Positions 24,627-32,560 of a DNA stretch of 64,000 nt are shown here, in pieces; within the stretch, counting starts at the first letter, position 1; every line of letters starts with the position of its first letter. A program made the position numbers and the translations under genes. Under the pieces are notes generated by a model. That model saw only the letters and a list, made by a program, of their open reading frames with translations. It was not told the DNA's origin and did no database searches. Origin of the DNA: Paulinella micropora (lineage: Eukaryota > Cercozoa > Imbricatea > Euglyphida > Paulinellidae). The stretch is from the NCBI GenBank assembly GCA_019918135.1, contig WBZZ01003799.1:20001-84000 (forward strand), in the 5' to 3' direction.

Positions 24627-25579
24627 GTGGCACCGCGATAGCCCAGTGGTTAAGGTCTACCATCTGGGACCTGTCGCCAGTTCGATTCCCGTCGGTGCCA
24701 GTATTTTCAAAGGATATTTTCTTTGAAAGTATTGGTCTGTCTGGAAGGCTTGGAGCTGCCTTGCGGGGGTGTCAGTAGAGCCTATCGTCAAATCTTCGTA
24801 CTCCCCTCGCGGGTGAGACGATGGTGCAGAAATGCATTCGCCATTGACTGAGAAGCACTATTATTACTATTATTATTATTATTGTTATTATTATCCCGAT
24901 GAAAAAACCTAGTCACACTTGCTAAACAGAGTTCCAGCCCAATGGCCTCAAGGCGTTAAACTGTGACGCCAACTCATAACCCTTTGGTGCTAGATGCTGG
25001 GGAGGAGGGTCGTTGCGCGCGTAAAAGATCTTAAACTCCGCATATGCTGGTTGATAGCCCAGGACCCAGCAGACACCAGATTGTTATGGGTGGGGTTTCG
25101 AGGCAGCTCTAGCAACCGCGCTTGGTGTATGCACTTGCACATTCGGTGACGTCTTGCAAGAGGTTGCTGGGACTGCGGAATAACCTCGGCTTAGTGCAGT
25201 CTTGCCCTCAGGAGCTCCATCGGTGGCCCCGATCATCAGGCGAGAGACTGACACGGGGGGGTGGAGGACCTCGAACAAGGGTATTGGAGGCTTATGTCCG
25301 TTGAGGATATGCCATTAGCTGCATCAGTACGCCTCAGATATAGTATTATTATTATTATTATTATACTATCATCATTTTGACTACGGCTACATACATGCAG
25401 CCTGCCGCGCAGTTCTCGTCCTCCTCTGCACTTGACGTAGATGCGCTCATCTAGCGAGAGGCGAATCAAATCCAAAGGCTCCTCCACCGTCTGCGAGGCA
25501 GACTACAAATGTACAGGCAGCGTATGTATGTATGTATGTATGTATGTATGTATGTATGTATGTATGTATGTATATATAC

Positions 25580-25610
<31 letters not shown>

Positions 25611-25786
25611 CATATATATACACACATATATATATATATGTGTGTGTGTGCGTGTGTATACTAAAAATGTATGTATGTATGTATGTATGTTATGTATGTC
25701 TGTCTTTCTGTATGTATGTATGTCTGTATGTATTGCAGTTGCAGTCCTTGGCGGAAGACCTTCTTGGCATCTTCGCCCTCCTCCAT
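14198..25786 (-). CDS. LSM3: U6 snRNA-associated Sm-like protein LSm3, four exons
   Basis: LSm3 is a subunit of the LSm1-7 (mRNA decay) and LSm2-8 (U6 snRNP) rings. Exons on the minus strand: 25,760-25,786 (MEEGEDAKK, tentative), 25,395-25,502 ([19 protein letters not shown], Sm1 motif), 14,581-14,676 ([16 protein letters not shown] and EETYEELVK) and 14,198-14,278 ([15 protein letters not shown], Sm2 motif, then TGA). All junctions are phase 0 with GT-AG ends (GTATGT and GTACAC donors; TTTGTAG, TTGTTAG and TTTGCAG acceptors). The total is 103 residues, against 102 in human LSm3. An alternative acceptor at 25,490 would remove four residues. The first exon rests on length and phase only, with a weak GTCTTC donor. 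The second intron is 10.7 kb and contains the whole SINE cluster; introns 1 and 3 hold GTAT microsatellites. The remaining exons are certain by family conservation. Confidence 0.93.
14405..14575 (+). repeat. (ATGT)n microsatellite, LSm3 intron 3
   Basis: Tetranucleotide ATGT/GCATGT array filling most of the 302 bp last intron of LSm3. Spurious HTYIHTYI and CMYVCMYV ORFs arise from it. Confidence 0.95.
14700..14796 (+). repeat. (ATT)n tract at the 3' end of LSm3 intron 2
   Basis: About 97 bp of ATT repeat with a few C substitutions. On the gene strand it lies 24 bases upstream of the exon 3 acceptor. It is the landing site of the SINE-A copy that follows. Confidence 0.9.
14797..15032 (+). repeat. 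SINE-A copy, long variant without the internal doubling
   Basis: Head GGACACCGTGATAGCCCAG, full body, end at GAGAAGCACTA followed by (TTA)n. Antisense to LSm3. Confidence 0.88.
15095..15589 (+). repeat. Repeat family B, copy 3 (full length)
   Basis: Near-identical to 1,714-2,216 including the leading TGTAAATCTGCCTTGG segment, and followed by (TTA)n. Confidence 0.85.
15632..15900 (+). repeat. SINE-A copy with internal doubling
   Basis: Full head and body; the ATTTTCATTGAACATACCG segment is present twice. Inserted in the tail of the family B copy. Confidence 0.88.
15936..16206 (+). repeat. SINE-A copy with internal doubling (TATTTCTGGACC type)
   Basis: The spacer between the doubled segments reads GGTCTATTTCTGGACC, a marker shared with copies at 17,743, 19,012 and 23,764, defining a sub-subfamily. 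Confidence 0.88.
16230..16620 (+). repeat. Repeat family C, copy 1
   Basis: Includes a C-run, an AATAATGGTTTGTGGGAACC segment, the perfect palindrome ACGCAAATATTTGCGT at 16,437-16,452, and a GTACCTCCGGCAATTGAACG segment followed by a GGGGGGTCCGG...CCCC hairpin. Related units lie at 22,225-23,040. Confidence 0.7.
16700..16972 (+). repeat. Mixed fragments of family C and an AATGAATGGCTGAGAATGCT repeat
   Basis: The phrase CCAAAATGAATGG(C/A)TGAG with a following CTCCAAGGCTC occurs here twice (about 16,725 and 16,900) and again at about 19,557 and 19,708. Between them lies another CCTCCGGCAATT...GTACCC unit of family C. No gene is seen. Confidence 0.6.
16973..17048 (-). repeat. SINE-A head only (tRNA-like part)
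   Basis: Only the A box to B box region is present, with a few substitutions; the body is absent. It is the first copy in a run of minus-strand insertions. Confidence 0.7.
17156..17388 (-). repeat. SINE-A copy, long variant
   Basis: Complete from GGACACCGTGATAGC (right end) to the AGAAGCACTA end (left), followed by a long (TTA)n tail of about 100 bp. Sense to LSm3. Confidence 0.88.
17441..17713 (-). repeat. SINE-A copy with internal doubling
   Basis: Complete copy with a TATTTCTCTGGACC spacer between the doubled segments, and (TTA)n on both sides. Confidence 0.88.
17743..18012 (-). repeat. SINE-A copy with internal doubling (TATTTCTGGACC type)
   Basis: Complete copy chained by about 30 bp of (TTA)n to the preceding one. 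Confidence 0.88.
18076..18316 (-). repeat. SINE-A copy, second subfamily
   Basis: Head GGCACCGCGATAGCCCAG and the TTTCAAAGGATATTTTC middle, matching 323-566 and 24,629-24,862. Confidence 0.88.
18415..18678 (-). repeat. SINE-A copy with internal doubling
   Basis: Complete copy with a CGATCCGTGACC spacer. The head lacks one base pair of the usual GGCGACAGG context. Confidence 0.85.
18743..18980 (-). repeat. SINE-A copy, long variant
   Basis: Complete, without doubling but with a short CCGGTCCGGT doubling, so it may represent a collapse of the doubled form. Confidence 0.85.
19012..19281 (-). repeat. SINE-A copy with internal doubling (TATTTCTGGACC type)
   Basis: Complete copy, head at 19,281, followed on its right by about 95 bp of (ATA)n. 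Confidence 0.88.
19380..19520 (-). repeat. SINE-A 3' fragment, second subfamily
   Basis: Only the last about 140 bp are present and more diverged than its neighbours, suggesting an older insertion. Confidence 0.7.
19521..19860. repeat. Unclassified dispersed repeat fragments
   Basis: Holds two CCAAAATGAATGGCTGAGA phrases and an end GCGCGAAGCGCACCG...GGTGTTGGCG followed by (ATT)n that recurs at 23,080-23,135. This looks like the 3' end of one more tail-bearing repeat. Confidence 0.55.
19940..20187 (+). repeat. Two SINE-A 3' fragments in (ATT)n
   Basis: A 38 bp fragment at 19,940-19,977 and a 147 bp fragment at 20,041-20,187 both begin AACATACCGGTCCGTCTGG. The identical start suggests one truncated copy partly duplicated together with its (ATT)n. 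Confidence 0.8.
20233..20502 (+). repeat. SINE-A copy with internal doubling
   Basis: Complete copy; the tail is about 75 bp of (TTA)n. Confidence 0.88.
20577..20940 (+). repeat. Repeat family B, copy 4 (different 5' end)
   Basis: Matches copies at 1,714 and 15,095 from ACTCCGCATATGCTGG onward. The first 50 bp (GGAGGGGTGCACAGTATGG) are unrelated, so it is 5'-replaced or recombined. Confidence 0.8.
20979..21247 (+). repeat. SINE-A copy with internal doubling
   Basis: Nearly identical to the copy at 9-272, including the CGATCCGTCTGGACC spacer. Confidence 0.88.
21305..22175 (+). repeat. Repeat family B, two head-to-tail copies
   Basis: Copy 5 at 21,305-21,690 is 3'-shortened; copy 6 at 21,690-22,175 has the leading TGTTGATTGTGATATATTTG segment. 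Both belong to the subfamily of 1,248-1,664. Confidence 0.8.
22215..23135 (+). repeat. Repeat family C, tandem cluster
   Basis: Three successive units of about 170-200 bp each carry an AATAAATCATGGTTTGTG-like start and the 16 bp palindrome ACGCAAATATTTGCGT (22,406, 22,572 and 22,760). They are followed by GCCTCCGGAGATTGAACG hairpin units and the GCGCGAAGCGCACTGG end before (ATT)n. Confidence 0.75.
23191..23453 (+). repeat. SINE-A copy lacking the first bases
   Basis: Starts at CCGTGATAGCCCAGTGG directly after (ATT)n; the internal doubling is present. Confidence 0.87.
23484..23718 (+). repeat. SINE-A copy, long variant without doubling
   Basis: Complete; the body matches 14,797-15,032, including the GCAGATTTGCATCAGCC variant near the end. 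Confidence 0.88.
23764..24033 (+). repeat. SINE-A copy (TATTTCTGGACC type)
   Basis: Complete copy in the tail of the previous one. Confidence 0.88.
24067..24245 (+). repeat. SINE-like repeat family D, second copy
   Basis: Ends GGATGCACATGGCCTTTTGG then CTCAGCAATTGGCAGACGA and (CATA)n/(ATT)n. The match to 900-1,142 is limited to the 3' part. Confidence 0.55.
24294..24562 (+). repeat. SINE-A copy with internal doubling
   Basis: Complete, CGATCCGTCTGGACC spacer type. Confidence 0.88.
24629..24862 (+). repeat. SINE-A copy, second subfamily
   Basis: Complete head, with a small deletion of GGCGCATGAG near the end. It follows about 65 bp of (ATT)n. Confidence 0.87.
24896..25345 (+). repeat. Repeat family B, copy 7
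   Basis: Begins at CCCGATGAAAAAACCTAGTC and ends about 50 bp from LSm3 exon 2, so the repeat pile reaches almost to the splice donor. Confidence 0.85.
25503..25759. repeat. (GTAT)n/(TA)n microsatellite, LSm3 intron 1
   Basis: Consists almost wholly of GTAT, TATA and GTGT repeats, giving a 257 bp intron. Confidence 0.9.
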
Positions 25787-25856
25787 GGCCCGCTTCCTCC
25801 GCCAGCACACGCAGTCGGCAGCGCAAGAAGACTACTGTCCTGTACGCGTAGAGGAG

Positions 25857-25909
<53 letters not shown>
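25857..25909 (+). repeat. Poly(A) run, 53 bases
   Basis: Uninterrupted A tract upstream (in gene sense) of the proposed LSm3 start. It may be a retroposon tail or a promoter-proximal poly(dA:dT). Confidence 0.9.
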
Positions 25910-25913
<4 letters not shown>

Positions 25914-26180
25914 TAAGTTTAGGTCGACACAGGTCCAAGCTTTCTGCACCAGACCAACGTTCACAACCGAAGCAGTGCCGTGCACCGTTTGACGAAAGGC
26001 AGGGGCTGATCTTGCTATCTGACTGCAGGTTCTCTCATGCATTCGCCTCTCGCGCTTTCTTCCATGCACATTCTTTCTACACAAGTGACTGTTCTCTGAC
26101 TTGCTCTACGGTCTGCTATTGATGACCTATGCAACTCATACGTTTGTGCGTAAAATTCTCACACATGCATTTCAAACTGA
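25910..26180. other. Unique sequence upstream of LSm3
   Basis: Non-repetitive, moderate GC, no recognisable exon. As the region 5' of LSm3 it is the most likely place for its promoter, though no element stands out. Confidence 0.45.
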
Positions 26181-27220
26181 ATTTATCATTCAGCACACAT
26201 ACACACACAAACACACAGTATACGTGAGTACATGCATACAGACATTACACACACAAAGCATAAATGCATGCATACACACAAACATACAATACATACATAT
26301 GTCACACAATATACTTTCTACTTAGATGCATACAGACATAAAGACATCTTTGACATTCACATATTATACGCACATGCATACAAATAAACGAATACTTTCA
26401 TAAATATATTACGTACATACATACGTATATGCATCCAAACATACACATATACATGCTCAATACGAAAGAATATGTATGTACGTACGTAAATACGAATGTT
26501 CGTACTTACGTACGAATACTAGTACGAATATATGTATATATATGTATATATACATATACATGCATACATACATACATACATACATACATACACATACATA
26601 CCTACGTACATACGTACATATATACATACATACATACATACATACAGCATGCATAACGCATACCCATACATACCTGCATACCCATACATACATACACACA
26701 TAAATTACATACATCCATATGTGTACATACATACACACACACATACATACATACATACATACATACAGACAGACAGACAGACAGACAGACATATGTATGT
26801 ATGTTATGTTATGTTATGTTATGTTATGTCATGTTATGTTATGTTATGTTATGTTATGTTATGTTATGTTGTTGTGTTGTGTTGTGTTGTGTTATGCTAG
26901 CTATGCTATGCTATGCTATGTCATGTTATGTCATGTTATGTTATGTTATGTATGTTTGCATGTATGTATGTATGTATGTGTGTATACATACATACATACA
27001 TACATACATACATGCATACATATATACATACATACATACATACATACATACATAACATACATACATACGTACGTATCATACGTACATACGTACGTACCTA
27101 CGTACGTACGTACGTACGTGCATATGTACATACATACATACATACATACATATACATAGATACGTACATATAACGTACATATGTACATATGCTCATGATA
27201 CAAGCGTACATACACACCTT
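26180..27220. repeat. Compound ACAT/TATG/TTATG/TACG microsatellites
   Basis: Successive arrays: ACAC and CATA units, GTACGTA palindromic patches, (CATA)n, (CAGA)n, a (TTATG)n pentanucleotide block at about 26,800-26,955, then (CATA)n and (CGTA)n. No gene. Confidence 0.95.
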
Positions 27221-27316
27221 CCTTCTTCCTTCTTCCTTTTCGTTCTTGTTCTGGTTCTTCTGGTTCTTGTTCTTGTTCTTGTGCTTGTTTCGGGCTTTTT
27301 TTTTTTTTTTTTTAAT

Positions 27317-27622
27317 ACAGTAAGCAAGGTTTAATGAGAAAGAGACGAGAGAAAAATTAAGAAGAGCTTAATTCAAAAGAATTCTGGTTCCAAGGAACAA
27401 CAGTACAAGCTCATAAGGAAATCTGGAACTAAGGTTCAACAGAAAGCTCCTGGAAAGAGTAATATGGAAGGGAAACGAAATAGAAAAAAAGATAGAAAGA
27501 AAGAAAGGAACAAAGAGATGAAGAAAAAAACCAGGAAAAGAAAAGGAAACGAAGACACAAAAAACAGGAAAGAAAAACATATAAAAACAAAAAAAAGAAA
27601 AGGAACAAAAAACAAAAGCAAC

Positions 27623-27653
<31 letters not shown>

Positions 27654-28055
27654 AATCGAAACAAAAGAAACAAAAACAATACAAAAAGACAACAACAGAG
27701 GCAGCGACAAACACTAAAAGCAAACTAGCAGGCAAGAGCGGAAGGCGCCAGCAGAGGTAAGACATAACTAACAATGGGCAGCACTTAACGCAATTCACTC
27801 GCACCGGAGGCTGTCGTTGCCAGGAGGGTGGTGTGCAAAGCGTAGTAAGGCTCGACGTGGCGTACTCGCGACGCGATTATGCTGAGTGCTGCAGTATCCA
27901 TAAGGACCAGCCCAAGCCTGGCAACCTCATAGACATGCAGCCTCAAGCTAGTCGAGGCAAACTTTTTTTTTACTTTTTTTTTTACTTTTTTTTTTTTTTT
28001 TTTTAAATTACAGTAAGCGAGGTTCAATGAGAAAGAGAGTGTTTAATTTTTTTTT

Positions 28056-28101
<46 letters not shown>

Positions 28102-29270
28102 TTTAATGAGAAGAAAAAGGAAAAAAGGAAGATAAAGAGCATTTTTTTTTCTTTTCAGTAAGCAAGTTTTTTTTTAACAGTAAGCAAGGTTTTTTTTTAT
28201 TTTTTTTATTTTTACAGTAAGCAAGGTTTAATGAGAAAGAGGCGATAGAAAAAAAGAAGAGCTTAATTCAAAAGAATTCTGGTTCCAAGGAACAACAGTA
28301 CAAGCTCATAAGGAAATCTGGAACTAAGGTTCAACAGAAAGCTCCTGGAAAGAATAATGGAAGGGAAAAGAAAGAGGAAAAAAAGATAGAAAGAAAGAAA
28401 GGAACAAAGAGAAGAAGAAGAAAAAAAACAACCAGGAAAAGAAAAGAGAACGAAGAAACAAAGAACAGGAAAGAAAAATAAAAAACAAAACATAAAATAG
28501 ATAAGGAATAAAAAACAAAAGCAACAAAAACAAACAAACAAGCGAAACAAAGGAAACAAAAACAATACAAAAAGACAACAACAGAGGCAGCGACAAACAC
28601 TAAAAGCAAACAAAAAACAAACAAACACAAGGCCAGACAGGGGCAAGGGAGACGATACTGAACTCGAGGGCAAGAGCGGGGGGTTTTTTTTGTAATTTTT
28701 TTTGGTAATTTTTTTATTACAGTAAGCAAGCTTTAATGAGAAAGAGACGATAGAAGAAAAAAAAGCCTTTTTAATATTTACAGTAAGCATGGTTTAATGA
28801 GAAAGAGACGATAGAAAAAAGAAGAGCCTAATTCTTTTTTTTTTTTTTTTTTTTTTTTACAGGAAGCAAGGTTTAATGAGAATGAGAGGATTTTTTTTTA
28901 ATAGTAAGCAAGGTTTAATGAGAAAGAGACGATAGAAAAAAGGAAGAGCCTAATTCAAAAGAATTCTGGATCCAAGGAACAACAGTACAAGCTCATAAGG
29001 AAATCTGGAACTAAGGTCAGCAGAAAGCTCCTGGAAAGAATAATATGGAAGGGAAAAGAAAGAAAAAAGATAGAAAGAAAGAAAGGAAGAAAGAGGTAAA
29101 GAAAAACCAGGAAAAGGAAAGAAACGGAGAAACATAAAAGAAAGAAAAAAGCAAAAAACAAAAAAAGGAACAAAAAGACAAGAGAAACATACAAACAAGC
29201 GAAACAAAAGAAACAAAAACAAGACAATTATTTTAAATTTTTATTTTAATTTTTTTACAGTAAGCAAGGT
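27317..29270 (-). mobile_element. Pile of poly(A)-tailed retroposon 3' ends
   Basis: On the minus strand a sequence ending CATTAAACCTTGCTTACTGT followed by a run of A occurs about ten times (right edges near 27,317, 28,010, 28,156, 28,177, 28,214, 28,719, 28,780, 28,859, 28,902 and 29,257). Three copies are long (about 400 bp, at 27,320, 28,215 and 28,905); the others are 20-70 bp. ATTAAA lies about 19 bases before the A run, as a polyadenylation signal would. This is the pattern of LINE-mobilised transcripts inserting into earlier poly(A) tails. The parent (LINE 3' end or processed transcript) is not identified. Confidence 0.7.
27780..27965 (-). other. Non-repetitive open stretch between retroposon ends
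   Basis: A 58-residue open frame (LRLHVYEVARLGLVLMDTAA and following) of balanced composition. It could be part of the transcript carried by the retroposon or a host exon; no family recognised. Confidence 0.25.
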
Positions 29271-29463
29271 TTAATTTTTAAAAAATGCTTTTCCATGGAG
29301 TAGCTTTCCTCTGTACAAGCAGTTCGAAAACAGAGATGAACAAAAAACAAAACAAAAAACAACGCAAAAATCAAGCAGAAAGAAAGAGGTGGTTTGAGGA
29401 ATCTGGAGAACAGGCTAAATACGTTATGTGTGGCGGATCACGTTGAGCCCTCTCCTTTACCAC

Positions 29464-29467
<4 letters not shown>

Positions 29468-29528
<61 letters not shown>
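29468..29528 (+). repeat. Poly(T) run, 61 bases
   Basis: Uninterrupted T tract; on the minus strand a poly(A) tail, probably of another retroposon whose body lies to the right (GA-rich sequence to about 29,680). Confidence 0.85.
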
Positions 29529-29531
<3 letters not shown>

Positions 29532-29829
29532 TGATATTCGTTATAGCACTCTTCCTCTTCTCTTTCTTTCCCGAGGAAAAAGGAAGAAAGCATTAGGGAG
29601 AAGCAGGAAGAGTCTAGGAAGCAGGAAGCAGGAAGCAGGAGAAGCAAGAAGGAAGGAGATGGAAGAGGGAGGAAGACAAATGGCGCAATATTTACACCAT
29701 GCTTTAATCTGCTGGGGAGAAATTTCGTTATGACGGAGCGCGGCAAATGGATAGCAAATGGGCAATATTTTAGACCAGCCAACCTTGTCAACACGAATCC
29801 GTTTTTTCGTCCTTTAGCTGAACTTCGCC

Positions 29830-30451
29830 ATGGGGGCGATTCTTGGTATGTCGCTTCAATCTTCGTTGTCATTGTTTATTTTGATTCTCCCTGTGTTACT
29901 TTCTGTCGAATTGCATTCTATGATAGATAAGAATTCCTGTTGAAAACTTTCACCTGACTTCCTCTTCGCGATAATGACATCGACCTTAACTAGTCATAAA
30001 CGTGAGTGTATTCACTCTGTCCACATCACAAAGTAGGACTATGACATGTCCATAAGGAGTTTCTTGTTACTTTAAAGCAAAAAGAGCGCCCCCAGTATCC
30101 ATTCATCAACATTCCAATATGAAATGGTGTGATGGACAGCTCGGAGGGCGAACGGTTTCATCATTGACTTCGAGCAGAGTGGCAATCTAACAGGAACAGA
30201 GGGAAAGGTGGCCGCCCAAGTATTTAAAGGTCAGTTCCTTTGACGCTTCGCTTGTGTATAGTCGGACGCACATTGTCTCACAAGTCAAACGTGAAAAAAA
30301 CTGATAAGCCAGAAAAATTTATTTACTAAGTCACAAAGAAAAAATAGTAACAGGCAGAGAGGGGCGCAGTTGCAAAGAAGTGTGGTTGTTGTTATTTGTT
30401 TCACATTTATGAACATCAATTCGCTACATAAGGCAGCATCAATATCCTTTG

Positions 30452-30510
<59 letters not shown>

Positions 30511-31486
30511 TTGCTCATCTGCCTCACCCATTCAAATCATTTCTCTTGTGCTGTTAGAGTGTGAAGAGCAACTTATTCAAGACCATGAGGCCATGCTTCA
30601 ACTAATAGACGAGTATAAAGGGTGTCGAGAATTAGTAAGTCTACCTCTTCTCCGAAATCTGCTCTGTAACGCGTACGTTCTATCGCACGTACATTCGTGT
30701 AGGCAAGGATCGCTATGACAACACCAACAAGGGAAAACGAAATAGCTGCTTTCGAAGGACTGCTAGGAGCGGTCCAATCAATCCGCTCTTTCTTTAACTA
30801 TTCGGTACTCTTTCCGTCTCAAAATTGAGTTGTCAGTGTCTGTCGTTTGTTTGCAGACAAAATTAACAGAGATCTTCCCAGAGCTTCTGGTTGCACTTTG
30901 CGAGAAGCCTTTGAACGAACAGCCGGCACTAGCAACACAGCTCGCCAAACTCTTCGATTTTGCGCTCCAGTTTGACCAAACGCGCATGATGCGCCCCAAC
31001 CTCTCCAACGACTTCTCCTACTACCGCCGCCTCCTCCCAAAATTCTCCAAGCATCCCAAGGTAACTGTGAAAGACGATGAGGCCAGTGGCATGGCCCTTT
31101 TCACAGCCGAGCATATTCCCATGCTCAGCTCCATGACCAAAGCCGCAGATCGTGCGGAGTCCAAGCTTCAGGGCCCAGAAAAGCAGGGGGCTCTACAACA
31201 CTTGTTAGCTACAATGGCCAACTCTTGCAAGGCCATGCTTCAGCAGAAGAAGTATACTGACAGATCGGCATTGTTATGTGCCAGGGCCATGACTGGCTCT
31301 TTAGTCCTCTTCGATCTGGTTGGTCCCCAGTCTGCGTTTAGCAAGAGGTCACAGGTCGCTACCCGAGACTGCATTGTGGTGTTGAAAACAGATTTTCCAA
31401 AGGAGTTTGGTCTCATCAATGCCATCAAGTATTCAACGAAAACCTTCTCCGAAGCTCCTTCCAGCATTCAAGATCTTTTTGACTAG
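29830..31486 (+). CDS. CYRI: CYRI/FAM49 Rac1-interactor, five exons
   Basis: CYRI proteins bind active Rac1 at the membrane and restrain SCAR/WAVE-driven actin assembly. Exons: 29,830-29,845 (MGAIL), 30,140-30,229 (NGFIIDFEQSGN), 30,558-30,634 (ECEEQLIQDHEAML), 30,703-30,804 (ENEIAAFEGLLGAVQSIRSF) and 30,857-31,486. The splice sites are GT-AG and all phases agree; introns are 294, 328, 68 and 52 bases. The product is 304 residues, against 324 in human CYRI-B, and aligns over its length: NDFSYYRR (146-153) keeps the two arginines that contact Rac1 (R160/R161 in human), and the end has KEFGLINAIKYSTKTF. Gly2 fits N-myristoylation as in the family. Intron 2 holds a 54-base T run just upstream of its acceptor. 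The short first exon rests on phase, Kozak-like CCATGG and Gly2. Confidence 0.93.
30456..30509 (+). repeat. Poly(T) run, 54 bases, in CYRI intron 2
   Basis: Lies 48 bases before the exon 3 acceptor, so it forms an exaggerated pyrimidine tract or an antisense retroposon tail inside the intron. Confidence 0.9.
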
Positions 31487-31691
31487 ACAGCATGACTCCC
31501 ATATATTTTATTCATTCATCACATTATTTGACCCTTCTCGGTTATACAATACTTTCAGCTATCATATCCTCCTCCCCTGGCGACTTACAATGTTATATAA
31601 TTCTCTTAAATCGCTATCTGAAGCAATCCAAGAAGCCAAGTACTGAGATATTGCAACCTTTCTAGCGACCAACAGATTGTTAGAGTATTAT

Positions 31692-31697
31692 AATAAA
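31692..31697 (+). terminator. AATAAA polyadenylation signal of CYRI
   Basis: First AATAAA after the CYRI stop codon, 206 bases downstream, in AT-rich sequence. Confidence 0.6.
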
Positions 31698-31894
31698 TAT
31701 GATAACCTGGAACAATGGCAAAACATACTGTCTGCAGTAAGTTTTTTTTTTTACGCAAACACGGTTTTAACCCTTAACCGGGCAATCCATATTTGTGGTT
31801 TAAAACCGCATTTGTGGATCTTGTGGATTGTTGAAGTTTTTAAGCCCGAAATGTGACAATATTAGCAGTACTTTGTATATATTAAATACTTCTG

Positions 31895-32560
31895 TCAATG
31901 AGAACTTCTGCTATCCATCGCATGTTCTTGTGCCGCCAACGCATTGTCGAAGGGCTGATTGCGCGAGGACGCCTGAAATACACACGGTGTCGCACTCTGC
32001 ACCACAGAAACCTTGATGCCCTGCATTGTCAAGTCAGCGGCTGTGCGCAATAAATCCTGGCTCGGGGCCAGGCCTGCTAGAACCACCTCGCTAATGCCGA
32101 GTTGCTCGAAAACGTCGAGCAGGCTTTCGTCACCGTTCTTAATCAAATTGTAACCCAGGTGTTACCCTTTTGTGGCACACTGCTTTGCGCCGCCTGCATC
32201 TCCTTGCTTGTACCAGAGGCTATGATTTTCAAAATCTATAGCCGAGCGTTCCCGGGGCTGAACATACTGCTTCAGTTTGTAGATTATTTCAGTGTCACCA
32301 TATCCAGGGCTTGCCGCGTTAGTTTGGTGCACTGTCATTTGATGGGGTCGCTGGTGCAGGCTGGTGTGAACGTGTATTCGATGACGCCCTGAACACCGGC
32401 AGTGCCTGGAAAAATGATAGCGCCTTCATCAACATGCACTACTTCTTGCGGAAGTCTCTTGAAGTCGGGAAAAGTAACGTGGCCTGTGCAATTGATTTTT
32501 TGTACGAACACTACTAACGCGTGTCGTAGACAAGCGCCCGTCTAGTAGCTTTAGTATGTC
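31895..32560 (-). pseudogene. Isochorismatase/nicotinamidase-like gene, degraded or multi-exon
   Basis: The clearest part (31,895-32,146) reads LLDVFEQLGISEVVLAGLAP followed by LLRTAADLTMQGIKVSVVQS, the beta4-helix-beta5 core of the isochorismatase-like hydrolase fold. In the family the loop after GLA carries the catalytic Cys (GLATDYC); here the equivalent place reads GLAPSQD, so the Cys is absent. Upstream on the same strand (about 32,330-32,510) an open stretch with VVFVQKIN and VVHVDEGAIIFPGTAG could be the preceding strands, and 32,160-32,350 holds a third open frame. I could not join them with convincing splice sites, so it is either a pseudogene or an intron-bearing pseudoenzyme. Tail to tail with CYRI. 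Confidence 0.5.

Noticed and set aside
14694-24860. Many ORFs with III, LLL, YYY or NNN runs joined to [19 protein letters not shown]
   Set aside because: They read through SINE-A copies and their (TTA)n tails in different frames; not genes.
9-24862. Functional tRNA genes
   Set aside because: The A and B boxes are present, but the T-arm and anticodon arm do not pair well and each is followed by the same SINE body.
27464-27760. Lys-rich ORF of 98 residues
   Set aside because: Lies in an A-rich retroposon body; reading is compositional.
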